Below are positions 52,585 to 61,785 of a stretch of DNA of 64,000 nucleotides, piece by piece. How positions within the stretch are numbered: the first letter of the stretch is position 1; every line of letters starts with the position of its first letter. This stretch comes from Methylobacterium aquaticum. GTDB lineage: Bacteria; Pseudomonadota; Alphaproteobacteria; Rhizobiales; Beijerinckiaceae. Location of the stretch: the NCBI RefSeq assembly GCF_016804325.1, contig NZ_CP043627.1, positions 6,665,001 through 6,729,000 on the forward strand, read 5' to 3'. The notes under the pieces are model-generated. The model was given only the letters and a program-made list of their open reading frames with translations. It was not told the origin of the DNA and made no database searches. The translations under genes and the position numbers were made by a program.

Positions 52585-52645
52585 GTGTCCAATTACCCCT
52601 TTCAAAGTGCGCGATTTTGCACTTTGCGACCCTGGATTTGGACAC
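52585..52645. promoter_or_regulatory. Candidate integrase arm-type sites, right end
   Basis: GTGTCCAA at 52585-52592 and its inverted form TTGGACAC at 52638-52645, between the integrase stop and the right core. The inverted copy shares TGTGTCCAAATC with a left-end copy. Between them lies an 8-bp inverted repeat (52603-52626, CAAAGTGC/GCACTTTG) that may end the integrase transcript or bind protein. Confidence 0.5.
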
Positions 52646-52698
52646 AAGTTGAGCACCTAAGACGCTGAAAAATATGGATAAATTTTCAGAGCAAAATT

Positions 52699-52744
52699 AC
52701 TTTTAATCTGTAGGTCCTGGGTTCGAGTCCCAGCGCGCTCACCA
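52699..52744. repeat. Right attachment core (partial tRNA-Lys copy)
   Basis: An exact 46-base copy of 29063-29108. Only the 3' part of the tRNA is present here, so this is not a second tRNA gene. Confidence 0.95.
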
Positions 52745-52931
52745 TCTCGTCCGTCGAGACCGTCACCTTGCTGCGACATCGGGGGTTTTCCCCATGCGCC
52801 GCTGTCACTGTGCTGACGACAGCCGGCGCGTGACGGTGTCGAACCCCGACGATCCTGAACCGGCGCCCGTTCTCGTTGACGCTGCACCGCGCCTATGCAA
52901 GGACCCGGTGCCCAGTTTCACCGGAGGGGCG

Positions 52932-53501
52932 ATGTCGGGGAATGAAGCGCTCATGAAGGCCTTGGCTGATGTGAGCGAACGCCGAGCGGCGCTCGAAGCG
53001 GAGTACGAGCGGATCGGGACGGAGCTGGCCAAGCTCCGGCTCGCCGAGAACGCGCTGCGCGCCATCATCGAGGATACGCCGATCGAGGATCTCGGCCTGT
53101 CGCGGCCCTCCGGCGGGCCGGCCGCCGGCCTCGACCGGGGCGAGCTCCGCGCGAGCGGCCGGCGCGGGCCGCGCGGGCCGCGGGCGAACTCGACCAAGGG
53201 CCGCCTCAAGGCGCTGATCGACGGGGCCGGGCCGCAGGGCCTGTCGCAGCCGCAGATCCTGCGCGCGCTGCCCGATGCCGCCCCGACGACCATCAACGCC
53301 TATCTCAGCTCCATGGTGACGGCCGGCGAGGCGCTGCTCGTCGGCAACTTCTACACCAAGCCCCGGCCCCGGGACGACGAGGCCGAGCGGGCGGAGGACG
53401 ACGAGGACGACCAGGGCGACGCCGAGGACGACGTCTATGACGGCGACGCCATCGCCGACGAGGACGATCGGGACGGCGCCGGCACCCAGAAGATCGCCTG
53501 A
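52932..53501 (+). CDS. Hypothetical coiled-coil/winged-helix-like protein with acidic tail
   Basis: 189 residues from ATG 52932 with GGAGGGG upstream. An N-terminal coiled coil (AALEAEYERIGTELAKLRLA), a basic Gly/Arg linker (RGPRGPR), a helix-turn-helix-like block (GPQGLSQPQILRALPDAAPT, TINAYLSSMVTAGEALLV) and an Asp/Glu-rich tail. It could be a DNA-binding regulator; no family recognised. First chromosomal gene after the prophage. Confidence 0.65.
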   Translation: MSGNEALMKALADVSERRAALEAEYERIGTELAKLRLAENALRAIIEDTPIEDLGLSRPSGGPAAGLDRGELRASGRRGPRGPRANSTKGRLKALIDGAGPQGLSQPQILRALPDAAPTTINAYLSSMVTAGEALLVGNFYTKPRPRDDEAERAEDDEDDQGDAEDDVYDGDAIADEDDRDGAGTQKIA

Positions 53502-53510
53502 GCCCGTGCG

Positions 53511-53581
53511 GCCAAGTGCCGGCCATGGGCCCGCCATGTGCCCCGCCAAGTGCCGGCCATGGCCCGCCAAGTGCAGCCATG
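53511..53581 (+). repeat. Short tandem repeat
   Basis: GCCAAGTGCCGGCCATGG occurs exactly at 53511-53528 and 53545-53562, with a degenerate third copy from 53566 (GCCAAGTGCAGCCATG). It lies between the winged-helix-like gene and the ABC gene; no function is visible. Confidence 0.7.
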
Positions 53582-53748
53582 TGCGGTACCGCACCGGCCG
53601 GACGGACGAAGGAGCGCACATCCGGGCCACACCCGGCCGGTTTCGCGTGCCGCCCTCCTCGGCGCGGCGCCGAGCCGGTACGGGGTGCTGGCGGTCCGGC
53701 CCCTGGCGGCCTAGGTGATCCGCCAGCCCTGACACGCCCCGGGACCGG

Positions 53749-54671
<923 letters not shown>

Positions 54672-54675
<4 letters not shown>

Positions 54676-55433
54676 ACTGGCCCGCCATCCGCGCCATCTA
54701 CGGCTTCGAGATGCACCGTGCGTTCCGCACGCTGCTCCAGAGCATCGTCGCCCCGGTGATCTCGACCTCGCTCTACTTCGTGGTGTTCGGCGCCGCGATC
54801 GGCGGGCGGATCACCTCGGTCGACGGCGTGCCCTACGGCGCCTTCATCGTGCCGGGGCTGATCATGCTGACGCTGCTCACCCAGAGCATCGCCAACGCCT
54901 CCTTCGGCATCTACTTCCCGCGCTTCTCCGGCACGATCTACGAGATCCTGTCGGCGCCGATCTCGGCGGTCGAGATCGTCGCCGGCTATGTCGGGGCGGC
55001 GGCGACCAAGTCGATCATGCTCGGGCTGATCATCCTGGCGACCTCGGCGTTGTTCGTGCCGTTGCGGATCGAGCACCCGTTCGTGATGGTGCTGTTCCTG
55101 GTGCTGACCGCCGTCACCTTCAGCCTGTTCGGCTTCGTGATCGGCCTGTGGGCGGACGGGTTCGAGAAGCTGCAGCTGGTGCCGCTCCTCATCGTCACGC
55201 CGCTGACCTTCCTCGGCGGCAGCTTCTACTCGATCGACATGCTGCCGCCTGTGTGGCGCAACGTGAGCCTCATCAACCCGGTGGTCTACCTGATCAGCGG
55301 CTTCCGCTGGAGCTTCTACGGCCATTCCGACGTCAACCCGGCGGTGAGCCTCGGCATGGCCCTGGTGTTCCTGGTCGCCTGCCTGGGAGCGGTGGCGTGG
55401 ATCTTCCGCACGGGGTACCGGCTCAAGAGCTAA
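54672..55433 (+). CDS. ABC-2 type exporter permease, YadH-like
   Basis: 253 residues with about six membrane segments ([53 protein letters not shown] and others). The ABC-2 motif region [20 protein letters not shown] is clear. Translationally coupled to the ATPase gene by an ATGA overlap. Confidence 0.88.
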
Positions 55434-55459
55434 CTTTTCTACGATACGAATACGCGCCG

Positions 55460-55481
55460 AGAGCCGGAATGGCCCGGCTCT
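55460..55481 (+). terminator. Hairpin after the ABC permease gene
   Basis: AGAGCCGG at 55460-55467 pairs with CCGGCTCT at 55474-55481 across a 6-base loop, followed by only one further T. A weak intrinsic terminator or attenuator before the solute-binding protein gene. Confidence 0.45.
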
Positions 55482-55518
55482 TGCGGCGGCGGACGAGCCT
55501 CCACGGAGCCCGCCGCCG

Positions 55519-57132
55519 ATGCCCCGCCCGCTCTGCCCCTCCATCCTGCTCGCGGCGCTCCTCGCCGCCGCGCCGGTCCTCGCGCAAACCTCACCCGCCG
55601 ATTCGGTCCTGCGCATCGGCATGACCGCCGCCGACGTGCCGACCACCACCGGCATGCCGAATAACGGCTTCGAGGGGATGCGCTTCCTCGGCTATCCGGT
55701 CTTCGAGGGGCTGGTGCTGTGGGACCTCTCGCGCACCGACCGGCCGGCCGGGTTGCGGCCGGGCCTTTCTGAGCGCTGGGAGCAGGCGCCGGACGACCCG
55801 AAGACCTGGGTCTTCCACCTGCGCCAGGGCGTGCGCTTCCACGACGGCACCGCCTTCGATGCCGACGCGGTGATCTGGAACCTCGACCGCTACTTCAAGC
55901 CGGACAGCCCGCACTACGAGCTGCCGGCCGCCGGCATCACCCGGGCGCGGGCGCCGCTGCTGGCGGGCTACCGCAAGATCGACGACCGGACGGTCGCCAT
56001 CACCAGCGCGGCGCCGGCCTCGTACTTTCCGTACATGGTGGTCTACCTGCTGTTCACCTCGCCGGCGTCGTTCGAGCGGGCGGGACGGGACTGGGCCCGG
56101 GTCGCGATGCTGCCGGCCGCCGGCACGGGCCCGTTCCGCATCACGCAGGTGCGGCCGCGCGAGGCGGTCGAACTCGCCCGCAACCCGGATTACTGGGACG
56201 GCGACAACCGCGCCAAGGTCGATCGGGTGCGGCTGATGCCGATCCCGGAGGCCAATGCCCGCATCGCGGCGCTCCGCGCGGGCCAAGTCGACTGGATCGA
56301 GGCGCCGGCACCCGACGGTCTCGCCTCCTTACGCCAGGCGGGATTCACCATCACCACCGGCTCCTACCCGCATGTCTGGCCGTGGTTCTACAACAGCGGT
56401 GCCGCCAACAGCCCCGTGAGGGACGTGCGGGTGCGCCAGGCGCTGAACTACTGCATCGACCGGGACGGGCTGGTGACCTTCCTGAACGGCACCGCCGAGC
56501 CGGCCGTGGGCTGGCTCAAGGCCTCCGATCCGCATTTCGGCGCGCCGCGGAACCGCTACCGTCTCGACCCCGGGAAGGGCAGGGCGCTGCTCGCCGAGGC
56601 CGGCTTCACCGAGGGCAAGCCGCTCGCCCTCAAGGTGATGATCTCGACCTCCGGCTCGGGCCAGATGCAGCCTTTGCCGATGAACGAGTTCCTGCAGGAG
56701 AACCTCAAGCAGACCTGCAACGTCGACGTCACCTTCAACGTGGTCGAGTGGCAGGTGCTGCTCAATGCCGGACGGGCGGCGCCGGATTCTCCGGCCCTGC
56801 AGGGGGCGAACGCGCTCAACGTCTCCTCGCCCTCGTCCGACGTGGCCGTGATGGCGCGCTACTTCTCCTCCGCCAACGTCTCCCCGAAGGGCTTCAACTT
56901 CCCGCAATGGCAGGATGCCCGGTTCGACGCGGCGATGGGCGAACTCGCCGGCGCGACCGACCCCGCCACCGTCGCCGCGGCGACGCGGGCCGCACATGAG
57001 CGCCTGGTCGATGATCCGCCCTGGCTGTACATCGTGCATGATCTCAACCCCAGGGCGATGTCGCCGCGGGTGAAGGGCTTCGTCTCGCCCCAGTCGTGGT
57101 TCCTCGACATGACCCGGATCAGCGTGAAGTGA
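55519..57132 (+). CDS. Family-5 (peptide/nickel type) ABC solute-binding protein
   Basis: 537 residues. A Sec signal (MPRPLCPSILLAALLAAAPV, cut after VLAQ-like A) precedes a DppA/OppA-type fold: LSERWEQAPDDPKTWVFHLR, GVRFHDGTAFDADAVIWNLD, and RQALNYCIDRDGLVTFLNGT. It binds a peptide or similar ligand in the periplasm for import. No cognate permease lies nearby; an amidase gene follows within 11 bases, hinting at an amide ligand (inference). Confidence 0.9.
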   Translation: MPRPLCPSILLAALLAAAPVLAQTSPADSVLRIGMTAADVPTTTGMPNNGFEGMRFLGYPVFEGLVLWDLSRTDRPAGLRPGLSERWEQAPDDPKTWVFHLRQGVRFHDGTAFDADAVIWNLDRYFKPDSPHYELPAAGITRARAPLLAGYRKIDDRTVAITSAAPASYFPYMVVYLLFTSPASFERAGRDWARVAMLPAAGTGPFRITQVRPREAVELARNPDYWDGDNRAKVDRVRLMPIPEANARIAALRAGQVDWIEAPAPDGLASLRQAGFTITTGSYPHVWPWFYNSGAANSPVRDVRVRQALNYCIDRDGLVTFLNGTAEPAVGWLKASDPHFGAPRNRYRLDPGKGRALLAEAGFTEGKPLALKVMISTSGSGQMQPLPMNEFLQENLKQTCNVDVTFNVVEWQVLLNAGRAAPDSPALQGANALNVSSPSSDVAVMARYFSSANVSPKGFNFPQWQDARFDAAMGELAGATDPATVAAATRAAHERLVDDPPWLYIVHDLNPRAMSPRVKGFVSPQSWFLDMTRISVK

Positions 57133-57143
57133 GGACCACCATC

Positions 57144-58529
57144 GTGACCGACCCGACCGAGCGTCCCGCCCACCTCCTCGCCCGTGCCATCGCGGCGCGC
57201 GAGATCTCGCCGGTCGAGGTCGTGGAGGCGCATCTCGCCCGCATCGCGCGGCTCGACCCGACGCTGCACGCCTTCGTCGAGGTCTATGGCGACGATGCGC
57301 GGCTCGCCGCCGAGGGCGCCGACCGGATGATCCGGGCCGGCCACGCGGTCGGGCCGCTGCACGGCGTGCCGGTGGCGCTCAAGGACCTGATCGATCTCGA
57401 GGGCCGGATCACCACCGGCGGCTCGGCGCATTTCCGCGAGCGCCGCGCCGCCGAGACCGCCACCATCGCCCGGCGGATGCTGGCGCAGGGCATGATCGTG
57501 CTCGGCAAGACCCACACGGTCGAGTTCGCCTATGGCGGCTGGGGCACCAACCAGCACATGGGCACGCCCTGGAACCCCTGGGACCGGGAGACGCCGCGCA
57601 CGCCCGGCGGCTCGTCGAGCGGCTCGGGCGTCGCGGTGGCGGCCCGGATGGCGCCCTGGGCGATCGGCACCGATACCGGCGGCTCGGTCCGGCTGCCGGC
57701 CTCGTTCTGCGGGCTCACCGGCCTCAAGGTCACGGTCGGCCGGGTCAGCACCGCCGGCATCGTGCCCCTGAGCACCAGCCTCGACACGCCGGGACCGATG
57801 GCGCGCAGCGTCGAGGACGTGGCGTTGCTCTACACGATCCTGTCCGGCCCCGATCCCCGCGATCCGAACACCCGGGGCATCACGCCGGAGGATCCGATGC
57901 CGGCGCTGCATCGCGGCGTGCGCGGCCTGCGCCTCGCCCGGATGCCGGCCGTCGAACGGGCGGGCGTCTCGCCCGAGATGCTCGACGCCTACGACGCCTC
58001 CCTGGAGGTTCTGGCGGGGCTCGGCGCCGCAATCGTCGAGATCGACCTGCCGTTCCGCTTCGCCGACCTGCTGGCGACCTCGGCGATCGTGATGGCCGAG
58101 TGCTCCTTCTTCAACGGCGCCCTCGCGGAGGACCGCGCCCTGCCCCTCGACGAGGATGTCCGCCTGCGCATCCTCGCCGGGGCCGGGGTGAGCGCGCAGG
58201 ATTACTTGCGCACCCGCCGGATGCAGCAGGAGATGAAGGCCGCCTTCGCCCGGGCGATGGAGGGGGTCGACGCGCTCCTGACGCCCACCACCGAGACCGC
58301 CGCCATCCCCCTCGACGCCGTCGACCAGGCGGTGCTGCCCTCGCGCTTCACCCGCTTCGGCAACCTGCTGGAGCTCTGCGCCCTGGCGCTGCCGAACGGT
58401 TTTTCGCCGACGGGCCTGCCGCTCTCGCTCCAGATCGTCTGTCGCGGCTACGACGAGGCGACGGCGTTGCGGGTCGGGCAGGCTTATCAGGCGGCGACGG
58501 AGTGGCACCTGCGGGCGCCGGGGTTGTAA
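57144..58529 (+). CDS. Amidase-signature family hydrolase
   Basis: 461 residues from GTG 57144, chosen because GAGGA precedes it; an ATG at 57096 would overlap the upstream gene by 37 bases. The triad is visible: Lys in PVALKDLIDLEG, Ser in GGSSSGSGVAVAARM, and TDTGGSVRLPASF with the nucleophile. It hydrolyses an amide of unknown structure. Following the solute-binding protein so closely, it may act on the imported compound. Confidence 0.9.
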   Translation: MTDPTERPAHLLARAIAAREISPVEVVEAHLARIARLDPTLHAFVEVYGDDARLAAEGADRMIRAGHAVGPLHGVPVALKDLIDLEGRITTGGSAHFRERRAAETATIARRMLAQGMIVLGKTHTVEFAYGGWGTNQHMGTPWNPWDRETPRTPGGSSSGSGVAVAARMAPWAIGTDTGGSVRLPASFCGLTGLKVTVGRVSTAGIVPLSTSLDTPGPMARSVEDVALLYTILSGPDPRDPNTRGITPEDPMPALHRGVRGLRLARMPAVERAGVSPEMLDAYDASLEVLAGLGAAIVEIDLPFRFADLLATSAIVMAECSFFNGALAEDRALPLDEDVRLRILAGAGVSAQDYLRTRRMQQEMKAAFARAMEGVDALLTPTTETAAIPLDAVDQAVLPSRFTRFGNLLELCALALPNGFSPTGLPLSLQIVCRGYDEATALRVGQAYQAATEWHLRAPGL

Positions 58530-58561
58530 CAGTTCATTCGGTTGTCCCGACAGAATTGAAG

Positions 58562-58713
58562 CCCTCCGCGTCATTCCGGGGCCGCGCAGCGGAACCCGGA
58601 ATCCAGAACCGCTGAGCGTTCAGGATGAAGCGGGCAGCATTCCGCTTCATTCTGTTCCACCTGCGTATCTGGATTCCGGGCTCCGCTACGCGGCCCCGGA
58701 ATGACGCGGAGGG
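58562..58713. repeat. Long inverted-repeat intergenic element, family A copy 2
   Basis: Arms begin CCCTCCGCGTCATTCCGGGG and end with its complement, with inner CCCGGAATCCAGA/TCTGGATTCCGGG. Related to copies at 25316 and 61606. Lies between the amidase and the convergent esterase gene. Confidence 0.85.
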
Positions 58714-58791
58714 TTTGACTTGCGTCGGATCAATCGGATTGCCGGTTCGAATGCACGTCACAAGCCCGAAAAGTGCTCCACGCGCCTCCGG

Positions 58792-59619
58792 TCAACCCCG
58801 CTTCAGGGTCACCTGATCCGGCAGCTTCTGGCGCTTGGCGCGGGCCACCGCCTGGAGAGGGTCGGGCCGGGTGGTCACGGCGTCGAGGATGTCGCGGCCC
58901 AGCGCCTGGGCGAGGCAGGCATAGCCCTGGTCGCCCATGTGGAACCGGTCGGAGGACAGCATGCCGGCGAGCAGACCCGGATCCTGGCGGTTCCAGTCCT
59001 TCATCAGGGCGTAGCGCGAGAAGACCGGCACCTCGGCGCCCGACGCCACCGCGGCCACGAGGCCGACGAAGCGCTCGTAGCGGGCGTGGTCGGGGATCGC
59101 CGGGTAATATTGCTGGTCGAGGATGATGAGGTCGCTGCCGGCGGCGCGCACCAGCGCGATACCCTGCTCCAGCCGGCCGCGGAATGCCGCCTCGCTGCCG
59201 CCGGTGATCGCGTCGTTGGTGCCGACCTGCCAGATCACCAGGTCGGGCTTGACCGGCTGCGCCAGGGCCGCGGCGAGGCGCGCCAGCGTCTGGTCCGCGG
59301 TCTCGCCGCCGATGCCCGCATTGGTGACCGCGACCGGGGTGCCGCGCCAGGCCGCCCGCAGGGATTGTTCGAGGAGATGGGGGTAGGTCCGGTCCGGCGC
59401 CGAGGCGCCGATGCCCTCCGTGGAGGACGAGCCGATGGCGAGCACCCGCACCGCTTCGCGCCGCGCCACATGCGCCTCGGTCACCGCGAGGCTCATCCGC
59501 TCCACCGCCGGCGGCAGCGAGGCCGGGCAGGCCGCCGCGGGACGCGCCGCAGCGAGATGACCGGTGAGGAGGGCCGCCGACAGGCAGGCCATCCGGCCCA
59601 GGTGAGACCGGCGAAGCAT
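58792..59619 (-). CDS. SGNH/TesA-like secreted esterase
   Basis: 275 residues from ATG 59619, with a signal peptide (MLRRSHLGRMACLSAALLTG, then ACP). SGNH blocks: VLAIGSSSTEGIGASAP (nucleophile Ser, Ser replacing the usual Asp before it), NAGIGGETADQTLAR, QVGTNDAITGG and SSDRFHMGDQGYACLAQ with the Asp/His pair. It resembles the arylesterase/lysophospholipase group. Substrate unknown. Confidence 0.85.
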   Translation of the reverse strand: MLRRSHLGRMACLSAALLTGHLAAARPAAACPASLPPAVERMSLAVTEAHVARREAVRVLAIGSSSTEGIGASAPDRTYPHLLEQSLRAAWRGTPVAVTNAGIGGETADQTLARLAAALAQPVKPDLVIWQVGTNDAITGGSEAAFRGRLEQGIALVRAAGSDLIILDQQYYPAIPDHARYERFVGLVAAVASGAEVPVFSRYALMKDWNRQDPGLLAGMLSSDRFHMGDQGYACLAQALGRDILDAVTTRPDPLQAVARAKRQKLPDQVTLKRG

Positions 59620-59849
59620 GGCAGTTCCGGGCAAGGAGGGAGACGAACCGGATCGGTTCCGTATTTTCGGGTAACATGCGCGTGACCGCCGATCCAGCCG
59701 AAAACGAAGCTGAGCCAAGTCGAGCCCCAGGGCTCTGCTCAGCTGGTCAGCGAAAGCGGCGAGGTTCGTCGAAAACTGCGCCGATCCGACTCACCCGGGC
59801 TTAAGCTTGAGCGTTAGTTGCCGTGCGGTCGCGCAGAACCGACGCCGTC

Positions 59850-60161
59850 TCACGCCTCGTCCGGGATCTCGAGATCCAGCAACGCCGCGCTCAACCCCTT
59901 GCCGTGCGCATCGAGCGCCAGCGAGCGGGTGACGCCTCCCCCCAGGGCCTCCGTCATCACGAAGTTCAGGGCACCGAGGCGGGGCAGGGCGTAGCGGGTC
60001 ACCTCGCCCCGAACGACGCCGGCGAAATGGGCCCGCACCACCTCGGCGGTCACGTGGCGCTCCAGGCGCGGGTAATCGGCCGGGTCGTGGGCGATCAGCG
60101 AGATGTTGGCGGTGTTGCCCTTGTCGCCGGTGCGGGAATGGGCGAGCGTGCGCAGCTTCAT
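59850..60161 (-). CDS. AtuA-like small subunit (C-terminal AtuA domain)
   Basis: 103 residues from ATG 60161. The opening MKLRTLAHSRTGDKGNTANI and LGALNFVMTEALGGGVTRSL match the C-terminal domain that in AtuA of acyclic terpene catabolism is fused to the DUF1446 part. Here it is a separate gene 11 bases after the large subunit gene. Confidence 0.85.
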   Translation of the reverse strand: MKLRTLAHSRTGDKGNTANISLIAHDPADYPRLERHVTAEVVRAHFAGVVRGEVTRYALPRLGALNFVMTEALGGGVTRSLALDAHGKGLSAALLDLEIPDEA

Positions 60162-60172
60162 GGTCGTCTCCC

Positions 60173-61510
60173 TCACGCCTCGAACATCCGTACGCTCGGC
60201 CGGGCGAGGCTCGCGGGCACCAGCACCGAGACCACGCCGACCACCTCGCGGGCCGATTTCCAGGCGCCCCCGCCGCCGGCCGGGCCGTTGGTGTAGAGCG
60301 TCTCGACCTCGTTGCCGATCCGCGCCGCCTCACCCAGGCTGTCGCAGCGCCCGGCGACGCGGATGCGGACCTCGTAGGGTTCGGTGTCTCCGGCGAGCCG
60401 CGGACCGTGCAGGGAATCGACGCCGATCAGGTCGAAGCGCAATTCGCTCGCCCGGACCCCGGTGACTTCTAAGCGCTCGCGCACGATGTCGAGGGCGAGG
60501 CGGCTGCGGGCCGTCGCCCCCGGGCCGGCATAGGAGATCTGGCCCTCGCCGACATACGAATCGATCAGCCCGACCGAGACCTTGAGGAGTCCGGTGGCCG
60601 GCGCGCCGCGCCCGCCGGTCACCCGCACCCGGTCGGGGCCGACCGCCTCCATGGACACTTGAGAAAAGTCCGCCACCACGTCGGGCTGGAGGTAGCGGGC
60701 CGGGTCGTGAACCTCGTAGAGCAACTGCTCCTTGCAGGTGGCGAGCGTCACCTGTCCGCCCGAGCCCGGCACCTTGGTGATCTCGATGTCGCCGTCCTCG
60801 GTCACGATGCCGATGGGAAATCCGAGTCGGGCGAGGCCCGCCACGTCCTTCACCCCCGGATCGGCGAAGTAGCCGCCGGTAACCTGGCCGGCGCATTCGA
60901 GCAGGTGGCCGGCGAGCGTGCCGCGCCCGAGCCGGTCCCAGTCGTCCATGGCCCAGCCGAAGGCGTGGATGAGTGGAGCGAGGAAGAGCGCCGGATCGCC
61001 GACCCGGCCGGTGATGACGACGTCGGCGCCCCGAGCCAGCGCCTCGGCGATCGGCCCGGCGCCGAGATAGGCATTGGCCGAGATCACCCGGTTGCCGAGA
61101 TCGCGCACCCGGCCGCCGGTCTCAAGGATCTCGTGATCGCCGGCCGCGACCGCCTCCAGCACGTCGTCGCCGGTCACCGCTGCGATCGTGAGGCCGGAGA
61201 GCCCGAGGTCGCGGGCGATGGCGCGGGTCTTCTCCGCGGCGGCGAGAGGATTGGCGGCGCCCATGTTGGTGACGATGCGGGTGCCGTGCTTGCGGCAGGG
61301 CTCCAGCACCGCCCGCATCCGGGCCTCCAGCAGCGGATCGTAGCCGGCGGCGGGATCGCGCAGGCGGGCCTGCTGGGCCAGCGCGATGGTGCGCTCGGCC
61401 AGGCACTCGAAGACGAGGTAGTCGAGGGCGCCGTGCTCGGCGAGCTCGATAGCGGGCTCGATCCGGTCGCCGGCATAGCCGGCCCCGGCGCCCAGGCGGA
61501 TGGGTTTCAT
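60173..61510 (-). CDS. AtuA-like large subunit (DUF1446)
   Basis: 445 residues from ATG 61510. DUF1446 hallmarks: RLGAGAGYAGDRIEPAIELA, IVTNMGAANPLAAAEKTRAI, ITGRVGDPALFLAPLIHAFG and GQVTGGYFADPGVKDV. AtuA takes part in acyclic terpene (citronellol/geranylate) breakdown in Pseudomonas, but related pairs occur in many contexts, so the substrate here is open. It shares the strand with the CitMHS transporter gene. Confidence 0.88.
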   Translation of the reverse strand: MKPIRLGAGAGYAGDRIEPAIELAEHGALDYLVFECLAERTIALAQQARLRDPAAGYDPLLEARMRAVLEPCRKHGTRIVTNMGAANPLAAAEKTRAIARDLGLSGLTIAAVTGDDVLEAVAAGDHEILETGGRVRDLGNRVISANAYLGAGPIAEALARGADVVITGRVGDPALFLAPLIHAFGWAMDDWDRLGRGTLAGHLLECAGQVTGGYFADPGVKDVAGLARLGFPIGIVTEDGDIEITKVPGSGGQVTLATCKEQLLYEVHDPARYLQPDVVADFSQVSMEAVGPDRVRVTGGRGAPATGLLKVSVGLIDSYVGEGQISYAGPGATARSRLALDIVRERLEVTGVRASELRFDLIGVDSLHGPRLAGDTEPYEVRIRVAGRCDSLGEAARIGNEVETLYTNGPAGGGGAWKSAREVVGVVSVLVPASLARPSVRMFEA

Positions 61511-61605
61511 GGGTTTCTCCCTTGGTTGCCTTCGGCGCCGACGCCTTGCGGGTGCCGGGGACCCGGAGCCTGTTCGAGTGGCCTCTACAGATCTCATTCC
61601 CGCTT

Positions 61606-61744
61606 CGTCATTCCGGGGCCGCGGAGCGGAGCCCGGAATCCAGAACCGCGGATGGTTCTTCAGGACTATCGACGGCGTGCCGCTTCGTTCTGTCCCACCT
61701 GCGCGTCTGGATTCCGGGCTCCGCTTTCGCGGCCCCGGAATGAC
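61606..61744. repeat. Long inverted-repeat intergenic element, family A copy 3
   Basis: Arms CGTCATTCCGGGGCCGCGGA and its complement at the other end, inner GCCCGGAATCCAGA/TCTGGATTCCGGGC. It sits inside the leftward gene series between the AtuA-like and CitMHS genes, so readthrough would transcribe the hairpin. Confidence 0.85.
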
Positions 61745-61785
61745 GAGGAGGGCGTCAAGACTGTTCGGGCAAGTCGGACCGCTGC

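Larger units (their letters stand above)
29063..52744. mobile_element. Decayed siphovirus-like prophage integrated at tRNA-Lys
   Basis: The element is bounded by identical 46-base copies of the tRNA-Lys 3' end. It holds a tyrosine integrase next to the right copy, a probable excisionase, a rightward block of small phage genes, and a leftward late block with connector, tail and lysis genes. Terminase, portal, head protease and capsid genes are missing, the tape measure is only about 300 residues, and a helicase is broken. I infer at least two deletions, near 37.0 and 42.0 kb. Mobilisation by its own integrase may still be possible. Confidence 0.93.

Noticed and set aside
29063..52744. Tailocin (headless tail bacteriocin) instead of a broken prophage
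   Set aside because: Tail and lysis genes without head genes fit at first, but the tape measure is truncated and tail hub/distal genes are gone, so no working tail could form.
29063..52744. Phage satellite (PICI-like) element
   Set aside because: Satellites carry capsid-remodelling, packaging or replication genes and lack a full tail gene order; here helper-type tail genes remain and truncations are visible.
52699..52744. Second tRNA gene at the right end
   Set aside because: Only the 3' 46 bases are present; no D arm or 5' acceptor strand lies upstream, so it is an attachment copy.
53511..53581. CRISPR array
   Set aside because: Repeat spacing is irregular (34 and 21 bases), copies are few and no cas genes are near.
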